Part shown: positions 35,339 through 43,662 of the stretch, piece after piece
Position numbering within the stretch: position 1 is the first letter of the stretch
How the letters are laid out: each line of letters begins with the position of its first letter
Assembly: GCF_000506985.1 (NCBI RefSeq)
Contig: NZ_KI650979.1
Span: forward strand, 1,488,710-1,552,709
Reading direction: 5' to 3'
Length of the DNA stretch: 64,000 nt
From: Advenella kashmirensis W13003
GTDB lineage: Bacteria > Pseudomonadota > Gammaproteobacteria > Burkholderiales > Burkholderiaceae_B
Position numbers and translations under genes: made by a program
The notes under the pieces: generated by a model
The model's input: the letters and a program-made list of their open reading frames with translations, nothing else
What the model was told of the DNA's origin: nothing
Database searches by the model: none

Positions 35339-36094
35339 TTATGAAACGATCCGACGCCCGCCGTCTACGCATATCAGTTCGCCCGTGACCAATCGGCTAT
35401 CGTCGCTAGCCAGGAAAAGTGCTGTTGATGCAATATCACGGGCTTCGGGAAGCCGGCCAAGTGGTGTTGTATCGCGTCTCAATTGAATGAGCTCCGGCCC
35501 CAATCGTGCGGCCGAGGCCTCGTGAAGAACCGCCCCCGGTGCAATTGCGTTTACGCGTATGTTGCGGGGCCCCAACTCCACGGCACATTGCATCGTCATT
35601 GCGTTGACTCCGCCCTTGATGGTGCAATATAACAGCCGATTAACCGAACCGCGAATCGCGGCGATCGAAGAAATGTTGATAATGGATCCGCCCCCTCGTT
35701 CTTCGAGCTTTGGCAGCGCTGCCTGTACTGTCCAGAAGATAGATTTCAAGCCGATAGAAAACATCTTTTCTACAGTGTCCTCTTCGACCTTTTCTATTGG
35801 TTCATAGCGAATCCACATGGCGTTGTTGACCAGAATATCGAGGCCTCCGAATTCGCCAGCCATTTTTTCGAAGAGCTGTAAAACATTCTGGCGATTTCCA
35901 ATATCGACGGCATAGGTACGCGCATGACCTCCGGCCTGGATGATCAGATTCGCCGTTTCCGCTGCTGTCTGCTCGTTTATATCCACGCATGCTACAGAGG
36001 CCCCCTCTGTAGCGAATTGTCGGGCTATCTCTTTCCCGATCTTGCCGCCTGCGCCGGTTACCAATGCAATCTTATTTTTCAATCTATCGGTCAT
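35339..36094 (-). CDS. Short-chain dehydrogenase/reductase (SDR)
   Basis: 251 residues from the ATG at 36094; a longer TTG-initiated frame reaches 36175 and would nearly abut the Bug gene, but lacks family sequence. Motifs: IALVTGAGGKIGKEIARQF, VACVDINEQ (acidic, NAD-type), DILVNNAM, IINISSIAA and the Tyr/Lys pair in LYCTIKGGVNAM. It follows the Bug receptor gene at 36188 on the same strand, forming a two-gene leftward operon behind the operator at 37223. Confidence 0.9.
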   Translation of the reverse strand: MTDRLKNKIALVTGAGGKIGKEIARQFATEGASVACVDINEQTAAETANLIIQAGGHARTYAVDIGNRQNVLQLFEKMAGEFGGLDILVNNAMWIRYEPIEKVEEDTVEKMFSIGLKSIFWTVQAALPKLEERGGGSIINISSIAAIRGSVNRLLYCTIKGGVNAMTMQCAVELGPRNIRVNAIAPGAVLHEASAARLGPELIQLRRDTTPLGRLPEARDIASTALFLASDDSRLVTGELICVDGGRRIVS

Positions 36095-36187
36095 ATCAAT
36101 ACCCGCTATTATTACTTTCGTAGAGATGCATCCCTGCCCCAAGTGTGAGGAACGCATCCTTTGCTTCTCGGTCAATGGCGTGAAGAA

Positions 36188-37153
36188 TTATTTCATCTCG
36201 ATTTTTGCTTCCTGCAGGAAGCGCTTCCAGTAGTCAAGATCCGATTTCACGGACTTTTCGAGAAATTTTGAAGAGGTGTCGGGCACCGGTTCCATTCCAA
36301 CACCGGCCATGCGCTCTTTGACCTTCGGCATCTGTACCGCTTTTGAAAAAGCATCATTTAGTGTTTTCACTATCCCGGGGGGAGTGCCGGCGGGCGCCAC
36401 AATGCTATACCAGGTAGAAATAAGGAAATCTTTCACGCCCGCTTCTTGCATCGTCGGGACTTCTGGTGCCGCCTGCAGCCGTTGCGCGCTTGTTACCGCT
36501 AAAGGTTTAAGTGTACCGTTCTGAATATGCGCCATTGCGGACAAATCGCTAAAGACCATATCGACCTCTCCACCGATGAGGCCTATCAGCGCGGGGCCGA
36601 CTCCTTTGTATGGTACATGAGTCATCTGAATATCAGCGCGCTTTTTGAACATTTCGCCCGATAGATGCGGTGTTGCACCTTTCCCGGAGGAACCGAAATT
36701 AAGTTTTCCCGGGTGCTGCTTTGCGTAGTCAATCACGTCTTGAACCGAATTGAAGGGGCTATCTGCCTTGACTACCAAAATGTTTGCAGACCTGTATAGC
36801 ATTGCCACCGGAGAGAAATCCTTGATAGGGTCGTATAACACCTTGTCGTACAGGTTGGGATTAATTGCCATGGTGCTGTTGACGCCCATCAACAGCGTGT
36901 AGCCATCCGGCTTTGATTTGGCGACATATGCGGCGCCAAGACCGCCGTTCGCGCCTGGCTTGTATTCGACAATCATGCGTTGGCCCAAAAGCGGCTGCAC
37001 GGCTTCGGCCATAATCGGACCGAACACACTGCTCATGCCACCTGATGCATAGGGTACGATAAGCGTAATGGGCTTTTCGGGGAAAGCGGCATAGCTGTTT
37101 GTCGTTAAAACGGCTATATACAAAAATCCAATATGAATTAATCTTTTAATCAT
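36188..37153 (-). CDS. Bug-family periplasmic receptor
   Basis: 321 residues. Sec signal of about 22 residues ending in SYAA. Family blocks: PEKPITLIVPYASGGMSSVF, IVEYKPGANGGLGAAYVAKS, KPDGYTLLMGVN and THVPYKGVGPALIGLIGGEVD. Third Bug receptor of the regulon and the first gene of the leftward operon; the 13-bp operator lies 70 bp before its start. Confidence 0.93.
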   Translation of the reverse strand: MIKRLIHIGFLYIAVLTTNSYAAFPEKPITLIVPYASGGMSSVFGPIMAEAVQPLLGQRMIVEYKPGANGGLGAAYVAKSKPDGYTLLMGVNSTMAINPNLYDKVLYDPIKDFSPVAMLYRSANILVVKADSPFNSVQDVIDYAKQHPGKLNFGSSGKGATPHLSGEMFKKRADIQMTHVPYKGVGPALIGLIGGEVDMVFSDLSAMAHIQNGTLKPLAVTSAQRLQAAPEVPTMQEAGVKDFLISTWYSIVAPAGTPPGIVKTLNDAFSKAVQMPKVKERMAGVGMEPVPDTSSKFLEKSVKSDLDYWKRFLQEAKIEMK

Positions 37154-37222
37154 CGTATGACCCGGTTCTGCTTAGCAATTAACGGAAAAATCAAAATTCG
37201 TAATGTGCTAATCATACATCAT

Positions 37223-37235
37223 AAGGTCATACCTT
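37223..37235. promoter_or_regulatory. FadR-type operator, copy 2 (AAGGTCATACCTT)
   Basis: Perfect inverted arms around CAT, one base different from copy 1 at 22505, nearly 15 kb away. On the minus strand TTGATA (37243-37248) lies just upstream and TATGAT-like sequence just downstream, so the site would fall between -35 and -10 of the leftward Bug-SDR operon. Confidence 0.7.
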
Positions 37236-37329
37236 TTATTGGTATCAATCCTAATTGACGCCATCGCTCCGGATATGTAGCCATATCGCTTAGCACGGAC
37301 GCACAGTTCGATCCTGGGTCGAGTGACGC

Positions 37330-38064
37330 CTAACGCCCGCCAGCCAAGTCGATAAACGATCCAGTGACATACGAGGCTTCGTCGGACAGCAGCCAGGCGA
37401 TGGCCGAGGCCACCTCTTCGGGTTGTCCGCCGCGTAGCATGGGGATTTGCCCGCTCACGCGATCTACGCGTCCGGGCTCTCCACCATCAGCGTGGATATC
37501 AGTATAGATAAACCCGGGCCGGACACAATTGACGCGAATGCCTTTGCCGGCCAGCTCCAGTGACAGGCCGCGCGTGAATACATCGACCGCGCCCTTGGAG
37601 GCCGCGTAATCTACATATTCGCCCGGCGAGCCGGTTCGCGAGGCGACCGAGGACACATTGACAATCGCGCATCCCGGTTGCATGCGTTTGATGGCCTCCC
37701 GGCTACACAAAAAGTAGCTGGTGACGTTCGTGGCAAGGGTTTTGTTGATGCGTTCGGCATCCATGTCGGAGACGGTCATCTGTTTGAACAGTACACCGAC
37801 GTTGTTAACCAGGTGGGTGACTGGTGCCAGTTGCTCGTCCATGTCTGCAAACAGCCTGACAACTTGGGCTTCATCGGATACATCGGCGCGAAGGGCTATG
37901 CAGGGCACCTGGAATTCCGACTTGATCTGTGTGACCAGCGTTTGTGCAGCCTGCTCGTTGGTATGGTAATTAATACAAATGCCATATCCCCTGGCAGCCA
38001 GATATTTGGCAGTCGCAGCGCCAATGCCACGGCTGCCGCCGGTGATTAATGCCGTCTTTCCCAT
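37330..38064 (-). CDS. Short-chain dehydrogenase/reductase (SDR)
   Basis: 244 residues from the ATG at 38064 with AGGA seven bases upstream; the frame continues upstream to 38151 into the next gene without a ribosome site. Motifs: TALITGGSRGIGAATAKYLA (basic Arg favouring NADPH), HLVNNVGVLF, IVNVSSVAS and YAASKGAVDVFTRGL. Third SDR of the region. It follows the alpha/beta hydrolase gene on the same strand. Confidence 0.9.
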   Translation of the reverse strand: MGKTALITGGSRGIGAATAKYLAARGYGICINYHTNEQAAQTLVTQIKSEFQVPCIALRADVSDEAQVVRLFADMDEQLAPVTHLVNNVGVLFKQMTVSDMDAERINKTLATNVTSYFLCSREAIKRMQPGCAIVNVSSVASRTGSPGEYVDYAASKGAVDVFTRGLSLELAGKGIRVNCVRPGFIYTDIHADGGEPGRVDRVSGQIPMLRGGQPEEVASAIAWLLSDEASYVTGSFIDLAGGR

Positions 38065-38147
38065 TTTTGCGTCCTGATTTGTGTTCCGATGAGGTCTGAT
38101 ATTACAGCCTCGGGCGCGTTCAAGCAAAGGCACGGCCTGATCCGGCA

Positions 38148-38960
38148 TCAACGGGCGGAATGCTTGCGGATGAAATCGAGGACGGCTTTATTGAACACCT
38201 CGGGTTGCTCCCAGTTGGCGCAATGGCCTGCTTCGGTAATGACGACTGATTCGGCCGCGGGAAAGTGCGACAACTGCAAGCGCAGTATCGATGGCGGGAC
38301 GTACAAATCAGCATCGCCGGTCATGAGCAGGACCGGGGGATGGATTTTTTCCACGCTCTGCCAACTGAGCGGGTTCTTCAGTTTTTGCATGACTCTGCCG
38401 CCTGGTCGGGCAGCTGTTGCCATTTTCTTCCACTGCTCATGTCCTTCCGGGTTGCCCGCGCGGTAGGATGGGCCCAATTCCTTGAAATCAACCGGCAAGT
38501 CATTGAAAAAGGCCGGACGAAGGCGCTTTTGCATCGCGTCATATGCTTCGTCTCTGACACCGAGCATGGACGAGGCCAATGTCAGGCTGATCACTTTTTC
38601 CGGGTAGGACAGGCTGTAGTCCAGGGCGAAATAGCCACCATGTGCGACTGCGACCAGGTGGATCCGATCAGCATTCACGTGTTGCAGCAGCCTATGCAGA
38701 TCCTCCGATGCCACGCCTGGGTTCTGTATACTGCCTGAGTCGGAGTTGAGGTATCCCCGGCGCGAGTAGCCGATAGCACGGTATCCGGCAGCTACAAAAG
38801 CAGGCTGTTGATACTCCCAGCCGGCGCCGCTCTGGCTGCCGGCATGAAGAAAGACCACAATCTCTCCTGAACCGCCTGTATCCCAATACCATAGTCGAGT
38901 GTCGCCCAGATCGGCGATCGCTTCTTTTACTGTCAGGGGCGGCAGGCGGGAAGAAGACAT
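38148..38960 (-). CDS. Alpha/beta-hydrolase-fold protein with Ala at the nucleophile position
   Basis: 270 residues from the ATG at 38960; a longer start would overlap the neighbouring gene. The fold is clear: oxyanion strand VVFLHAGSQSGAGWEYQQ, GYRAIGYSRRGYLNSD, the late Asp in LLMTGDADLYVPP and His in ITEAGHCANWEQPE. At the nucleophile elbow, where LLGHSMGG is usual, the sequence reads LVAVAHGGYFALD (GCA codon), so the catalytic serine seems replaced by alanine. It may be a non-hydrolytic member or use another residue. It stands between an enolase-family gene and an SDR, all leftward. Confidence 0.82.
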   Translation of the reverse strand: MSSSRLPPLTVKEAIADLGDTRLWYWDTGGSGEIVVFLHAGSQSGAGWEYQQPAFVAAGYRAIGYSRRGYLNSDSGSIQNPGVASEDLHRLLQHVNADRIHLVAVAHGGYFALDYSLSYPEKVISLTLASSMLGVRDEAYDAMQKRLRPAFFNDLPVDFKELGPSYRAGNPEGHEQWKKMATAARPGGRVMQKLKNPLSWQSVEKIHPPVLLMTGDADLYVPPSILRLQLSHFPAAESVVITEAGHCANWEQPEVFNKAVLDFIRKHSAR

Positions 38961-38967
38961 GTGTAAT

Positions 38968-40038
38968 TTATTTATTACAGTAGAGCAAGCCGCCGCCAGG
39001 GCCGGTCGGTACGGTAATGAGGCCATTGTCGACCGGCAGGCTCTCGAATGGATCGTCGTTCAGATGCTGGTGCTCTGATAACTCGCAGCCATATGGCAGG
39101 TTTTTGATTACGCTGGCGACCTGCGCGCCCATTGCCTGCAATAGCGCAGGGCCGAAGGCGGCCCCCACCCGGCAGATCACGTTGCCGGCTTCGCAGATAT
39201 GGACAGCTTGCATGAAACGTCCGATGCCTCCCAGCTTGGTGATTTTGAGATTGATCACATCGGCCTGGCGGTCGGTGACCAGTTTGAAGACATCGTCCAC
39301 TGTCTGCGCACTCTCATCGGCTTCAATCGCAGTGGGCAGTGTGCGCGTCAGCAATGCCAGCCCTTCCGTATCGGAGGCCGGCACCGGTTGTTCGATCAGA
39401 GCAATGTCGTGACGTTCCATTTTTGAGAATGCCTGCATCATCTGCTTGCAGCTGTAGGACTGGTTCGGGTCCAGAGTCAGCACCGTTGCCGGTCCGGCGG
39501 CGGCGCGCACTGCGGCCACTCTTTCAATGTCGAGCGCCGTATCGCCCGAAAGCTTGAGTTTGAGCTGTGTGTACCCGGCAGTGACCAGCTCTTCTGCCTT
39601 GCGCGCCATCTCCGACGGCGCCTTGATAGCCAGAATACGGGACTGCGGTATGGCGTCGCGCAGTCTGCCTCCCAGCAGGGTCGATACCGGTACGCCCAGG
39701 CGTTTTCCCAGCAGATCATGCAAAGCCATATCCACCGCGGCCTTGACGCTGAAATTGAACGCCAGCAGCACTTCCAGTTCTTCCATGACAGATGCAATGC
39801 TGTCGATCTGCCGATGTAACAGCACAGGCCGGATCCATTCCAGAGCGCTGCGTGCGCCGGCGCCGTGCGTAGTAATGGCCGGAATGGCGTGTGCATAACC
39901 CAGCCCTGTGAACCCCGCGTCATCGGTCAGTTCAAGTACGTGCCCTTCGAGCTGTGGGACTTGCGCACGTGCAAATTTCCAGCTGGGGTCATGCAGACGC
40001 TGGGTACATTCGGTGAGTCTGACTTCGACAATGTTCAA
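38968..40038 (-). CDS. Muconate-cycloisomerase-subgroup enolase-superfamily enzyme
   Basis: 356 residues from a TTG at 40038 preceded by AGGA; longer frames run into the control region of the divergent Bug gene. Superfamily residues are complete: LKLKLSGD (K-x-K), LTLDPNQSY (Asp), LIEQPV (Glu), AIEADES (Asp) and the sixth-strand Lys in NLKITKLGG. That second lysine places it in the muconate lactonizing enzyme subgroup with cycloisomerases, o-succinylbenzoate synthase and dipeptide epimerases. Stop codon 7 bp before the start of the hydrolase gene. Substrate not predictable by eye. Confidence 0.9.
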   Translation of the reverse strand: MNIVEVRLTECTQRLHDPSWKFARAQVPQLEGHVLELTDDAGFTGLGYAHAIPAITTHGAGARSALEWIRPVLLHRQIDSIASVMEELEVLLAFNFSVKAAVDMALHDLLGKRLGVPVSTLLGGRLRDAIPQSRILAIKAPSEMARKAEELVTAGYTQLKLKLSGDTALDIERVAAVRAAAGPATVLTLDPNQSYSCKQMMQAFSKMERHDIALIEQPVPASDTEGLALLTRTLPTAIEADESAQTVDDVFKLVTDRQADVINLKITKLGGIGRFMQAVHICEAGNVICRVGAAFGPALLQAMGAQVASVIKNLPYGCELSEHQHLNDDPFESLPVDNGLITVPTGPGGGLLYCNK

Positions 40039-40085
40039 AGCAATATTCCTGTGTATTTCGGATAAAAATAGCAATTGAAATGCAA

Positions 40086-40191
40086 TTGCGGCAAAAGGTG
40101 CTGGCATGCAAGAGCTCTCATGCGCTGGGCCATGATACGGTTGGTGCTTGTCCGCAGCTACCTCAAAAAACGCAATTCTGAATTGCCGCAA
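40086..40191. promoter_or_regulatory. Two 9-bp sites in opposite orientation between divergent genes
   Basis: TTGCGGCAA at 40086-40094 and its exact reverse complement TTGCCGCAA at 40183-40191 flank the divergent promoters of the enolase-family and Bug genes. The TTGC-N-GCAA dyads may bind the LysR regulator encoded at 41344. Several CAATTG repeats lie beside them. Confidence 0.4.
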
Positions 40192-40307
40192 TTGGGCTGG
40201 CACGGACACGGGGTTAGTTATAAAGTGTTTTCTTTCGTTTCCAGGCGGTGCTAGTAAGGCGCGTGTACGGCCTGCAAATCTCAAAAGATAATCAAAAAGG
40301 AGACAGC

Positions 40308-41276
40308 GTGTTCAAGCACAGACAATGGCTATTGTTCGTTGCGTTTTTCTTGGGAATCGTGCCATTACTGGCAAGCGCCGCTGACTGGCCGGCCAAGCCC
40401 CTGAGACTGATTGTTCCCTACTCTGCCGGTGGGCCCACTGACGGGGTTGCCAGGCTGATTGCCCAGCATTTGGAGAAAAATCTCGGGCAACCGGTAGTGG
40501 TGCAGAATCGGCCCGGCGCGGGCGGAGCTGTCGGCGTGGGAGAAGTGCTGCGTGCGGCGCCTGATGGCTACACCCTGGCTCTGGTTGCGCCGGGGCCCGT
40601 GGCGGGCCTGCCGGCCTTGCAAAAACTGCCTTATGAGTTATCTGATATTCAATATATTGCTGCCGTTGCCAGGTATCCATCGGTTATTTCAGTGGGTACC
40701 CGATCGGGCATTTCAACACTGCAGGAACTGGTCGACCAGGCATTGAAAGCGCCCGGTAAACTCAATTACAGTTCGGCCGGCAACGGGACAACACCGCATA
40801 TCGGCGCAGAATTGTTCAGGCAGGAAGCGGCTATCGAAACCATGCATATTCCGTATAAGGGAGCTGCGCCGGCCACCACAGCATTGCTGGCCGGTGAGGT
40901 CCAGTACGAGGTGTCCGATTTGGCGCCAGTGCTGTCGTTTCATCGTGCGGGTACCTTGAAAGTGCTCGCTGTTGCGGGGCCGGAACGGTTGCCGCAATTG
41001 CCTGATGTGCCGACGACCGGCGAGTCGGGGCTGCCCGGTGTCATTATGGAAACGCTGTATGGGCTGGTCGGGCCGGCTGGTGTTTCCGGCGAGACGATTG
41101 ACCGGATTGGGCAGGCCGTCAAAGAGGTGACAGATTCGGAAGCGGTCAAGACGTTTTTGTACGAGCAGGGTGGTAGCGCCGCTTACATGAACGGCGGTCA
41201 ATACCGCGAGACGATGATGGCGGAATTTGCCAAGTGGAAGCGGGTGGCACAGAAAGGCAATATCAGTCTGAATTGA
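40308..41276 (+). CDS. Bug-family periplasmic receptor
   Basis: 322 residues from a GTG at 40308 with AAGGAGA upstream. Sec signal (LLFVAFFLGIVPLLASAA) followed by AKPLRLIVPYSAGGPTDGVA, VVVQNRPGAGGAVGVGEVL, AAPDGYTLALVAP and MHIPYKGAAPATTALLAGEV. Fourth Bug receptor in the window, divergent from the muconate-cycloisomerase-like gene and upstream of a LysR gene; it likely collects the substrate of this second, smaller catabolic set. Confidence 0.93.
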   Translation: MFKHRQWLLFVAFFLGIVPLLASAADWPAKPLRLIVPYSAGGPTDGVARLIAQHLEKNLGQPVVVQNRPGAGGAVGVGEVLRAAPDGYTLALVAPGPVAGLPALQKLPYELSDIQYIAAVARYPSVISVGTRSGISTLQELVDQALKAPGKLNYSSAGNGTTPHIGAELFRQEAAIETMHIPYKGAAPATTALLAGEVQYEVSDLAPVLSFHRAGTLKVLAVAGPERLPQLPDVPTTGESGLPGVIMETLYGLVGPAGVSGETIDRIGQAVKEVTDSEAVKTFLYEQGGSAAYMNGGQYRETMMAEFAKWKRVAQKGNISLN

Positions 41277-41343
41277 GTGTTAAGCTGGTGACGGGATGAT
41301 CTAGACTGGCAGAGCTTGGCCTGCCTTGGGATATAACAACGTC

Positions 41344-42288
41344 ATGCAGCCTGACCATAGTGCAACGGATTTTCAGATTACTCTGTCCGCGGATTTGAAT
41401 CGGTGGCGGTTTTTTGTCGTTATTGCCGAAATTGGCAGCCTCACGCGCGCCGCCGCCTTTCTGGACAGCAACCAGTCCCTCTTGAGTCGCCAACTGAATG
41501 CCCTCGAAAGAGAGTGTGGCGTACGCCTTTTTAACCGTACTGGCCGGGGTGTAGCGCTTACCGAGGCCGGAAGCCGGATTTTCGATCGGGTGGTCGCTTT
41601 GCTGCGGGAAGCAGAGCATCTGGATCAGAGCTTGCAAGAGTACATCAAGGCGCCCGCCGGCACGGTCACCCTGGCCTGCTTCGGCTCTATCGGCGCGGCG
41701 CTGGTGAGCCGCTTATACAGCGACCTTCGCAACGACGCCCCCGGTGTGCGGCTGCGATATCTGGAGGGTAATGTCGGGCAGATTGAATCCTGGCTCCTTG
41801 ACGGTCGCGCTGACATCGGCATCTTATATCGGTATGGCGACACCCTTCCTGAACAGGAGTTCGAATTGGCGACGGTCGACAGTTATCTGATTGGTGCCAG
41901 CGGTGATCCACATACGACGGGGCCCGATGTTGAATTTTCCCAGTTAAAGGACGTGTCGTTCGTGCTTCCTGTCGCATCCAACGAACTGCGCAATAAGATG
42001 GAAGCGTTGGCGCGTGAAATGGGGTTTTCTATTGATACCGCAATGGAGACCAATTCGCTGACGCTGATGAAACAGTTTGCCGCGCAATGCGGACTGCACA
42101 CAACGTTACCCATTCATGCCGTTTCGCAGGACATTGCCAGCGGTCGTTTGCAGGCTTCGCGGATTGTGAACCCGCCAATCAAACGGATGATATCAATGGC
42201 TATTTCCAGGACCAAGGGGCCCTCCCGGGCAGTGTCCCTTGTTTCGTCCCGGCTGCTTGATCTGTCACGATCAATGTTGGTTGAGTAA
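41344..42288 (+). CDS. LysR-family transcriptional regulator
   Basis: 314 residues from the ATG at 41344; a TTG at 41326 is also in frame. Winged helix near the N-terminus: FFVVIAEIGSLTRAAAFLDS then QSLLSRQLNALERECGVRLFNRTG. The effector domain follows the usual type II periplasmic fold (YLEGNVGQIESWLLDGRADIGI). Lies 67 bp after a Bug gene in the same direction, so probably controls it and the divergent enolase-hydrolase-SDR genes. Confidence 0.9.
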   Translation: MQPDHSATDFQITLSADLNRWRFFVVIAEIGSLTRAAAFLDSNQSLLSRQLNALERECGVRLFNRTGRGVALTEAGSRIFDRVVALLREAEHLDQSLQEYIKAPAGTVTLACFGSIGAALVSRLYSDLRNDAPGVRLRYLEGNVGQIESWLLDGRADIGILYRYGDTLPEQEFELATVDSYLIGASGDPHTTGPDVEFSQLKDVSFVLPVASNELRNKMEALAREMGFSIDTAMETNSLTLMKQFAAQCGLHTTLPIHAVSQDIASGRLQASRIVNPPIKRMISMAISRTKGPSRAVSLVSSRLLDLSRSMLVE

Positions 42289-42291
42289 TAA

Positions 42292-42316
42292 GCTGCGCGG
42301 TTTGCGCAGCCTTGTT
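42292..42316. terminator. Hairpin between convergent LysR and VOC genes
   Basis: GCTGCGC (42292-42298) pairs perfectly with GCGCAGC (42304-42310) over a five-base loop, followed by CTTGTTC on the plus strand. The position between two convergent genes suits a bidirectional terminator, though the T-run is poor. Confidence 0.5.
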
Positions 42317-42324
42317 CAATCACA

Positions 42325-42768
42325 TCAGGATTGCGACGCCTGGTTTTCCGGTTGCATGGCAATCATCCACTCCATACCGAATCGGTCCTTGAGCATGCCA
42401 AAGCAGGGCGAAAAGAACGTCTCGCCCAACGGCATGGTCACTGTGCCGCCGTCGGCCAGGGCATTGAACATTCGACTGGCGTCTTCTTTATCGGTCGGAA
42501 CGATGGACAGGGCAAACCCGGCAAAGGCAGTGCCGCCGCTTTCACACCCGTCGGACGCCATAATGACACTATTGCCGATCCGAAAACTCGTGTGCATGAT
42601 CTTGTCATCGAAGTCCGGCGGTACGGTGCCAGGAGGTGGTTTTTCCGGGCTGTCGCCAAATCGCATTATCATGTCGACTTGCGCTGCCACAGCGTTCTTG
42701 TAAAAATCCAGCGCTTCTTCACAGCGTCCGCCAAAGAACAGATAGGGAATGACAGAGGTCTGGCTCAT
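42325..42768 (-). CDS. VOC/PhnB-like glyoxalase-fold protein
   Basis: 147 residues with the PhnB-like start SVIPYLFFGGRCEEALDFYK and end LKDRFGMEWMIAMQPE. These proteins share the vicinal-oxygen-chelate fold but many have unknown substrates. Another related protein is encoded at 42905 on the same strand; the pair may have arisen from neighbouring duplications. Confidence 0.85.
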   Translation of the reverse strand: MSQTSVIPYLFFGGRCEEALDFYKNAVAAQVDMIMRFGDSPEKPPPGTVPPDFDDKIMHTSFRIGNSVIMASDGCESGGTAFAGFALSIVPTDKEDASRMFNALADGGTVTMPLGETFFSPCFGMLKDRFGMEWMIAMQPENQASQS

Positions 42769-42855
42769 GATATCTCCTTGTTGTGGGCCGGCCCGGGGCC
42801 TGGCACCGGTAAGGGGTGAATGGTCATTAAAAAGACATCTAAGAAAGCGGGGTAT

Positions 42856-42871
42856 TTCAATTGCAATTGAA
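42856..42871. repeat. 16-bp perfect palindrome
   Basis: TTCAATTGCAATTGAA lies between the two VOC genes, upstream of the gene at 42325. Possible operator; no regulator can be named. Confidence 0.45.
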
Positions 42872-42904
42872 CCGTTGCCGGTTCCTGGCCATTGATTGTG
42901 TTTA

Positions 42905-43402
42905 TTACGTTTTGTCAGCTGCGGCCTGCAGCGTTGCGATATCCAGTTTTTTCATCGGCAGCAATGCTTCCATGACGCGTTGCGCGCGATCAGGATCGGT
43001 CAACAGTGCCGGCAGGATAGCCGGCGCGATTTGCCATGACAGGCCATAACGGTCTTTAAGCCAGCCGCATTGCTGTGCTGACGGATCGCCGCCTTCATTC
43101 AATGCAGCCCAGTATGTGTCGATCTCGTCCTGGGATTCGCAATGTACCTGAAGGGAAATGGCTTCGTTGAATTTGAAAATAGGCCCGCCATTTAAAGCCG
43201 TAAATGGGACCCCGGCCAGCTCGAACGCGACGGTCAGCACGCTGCCGTCGGGGCGGCCGCTGACTTGCGTCATTTTTTCACCGCGATAATGGGTTGTTTG
43301 CGTAATACGTGAATCAGGGAAAATGCCGGTGTAGAACCGGACTGCTGCTTCGGCCTGGTCATCAAACCACAGGCAGGGCGAAATTTTTGAGGTGACTTTC
43401 AT
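42905..43402 (-). CDS. VOC/PhnB-like protein (3-demethylubiquinone-methyltransferase-like domain)
   Basis: 165 residues from the ATG at 43402 with AAGGAAA upstream; the frame's long upstream extension to 43630 shows no family sequence. It begins with the family pattern ISPCLWFDDQAEAAVRFYTG and continues with a long DG-rich beta region, then GWLKDRYGLSWQIAPAILP. This subfamily is often mislabelled as a methyltransferase; no methyltransferase fold is present. Substrate unknown. Confidence 0.87.
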   Translation of the reverse strand: MKVTSKISPCLWFDDQAEAAVRFYTGIFPDSRITQTTHYRGEKMTQVSGRPDGSVLTVAFELAGVPFTALNGGPIFKFNEAISLQVHCESQDEIDTYWAALNEGGDPSAQQCGWLKDRYGLSWQIAPAILPALLTDPDRAQRVMEALLPMKKLDIATLQAAADKT

Positions 43403-43662
43403 GTGTGTTTCCTTGTTTAGCAGCGGCTTTATTGCAAGTGAAATTGTCAAACCTGCGCGCCGCACAACGGGCCGGTTGCAGGAAATAATGAATGGTTTCA
43501 GTATGCCGGGGACGGTATTTTCGGTAAATAGGCGTATGCGACAATTTGCAAGGGAGGATACGGCAAAGCCGACAACGAAATCCAGTCGACGGGCTTTAAG
43601 TATCCGATCTCGCGCGCTTAACGCGCGCATTAAGGTATAAGAAACCGTTCCGCAGGCATTGC

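Noticed and set aside
42905-43402. Annotation of the second VOC protein as a 3-demethylubiquinone methyltransferase
   Set aside because: The sequence has a glyoxalase-fold pattern and no methyltransferase motifs; that name is a known misannotation for this family.
43612-43628. GCGCGC-TTAAC-GCGCGC hairpin as the acoR terminator
   Set aside because: No T-run on the minus strand and arms are self-complementary hexamers that occur easily in GC-rich DNA.
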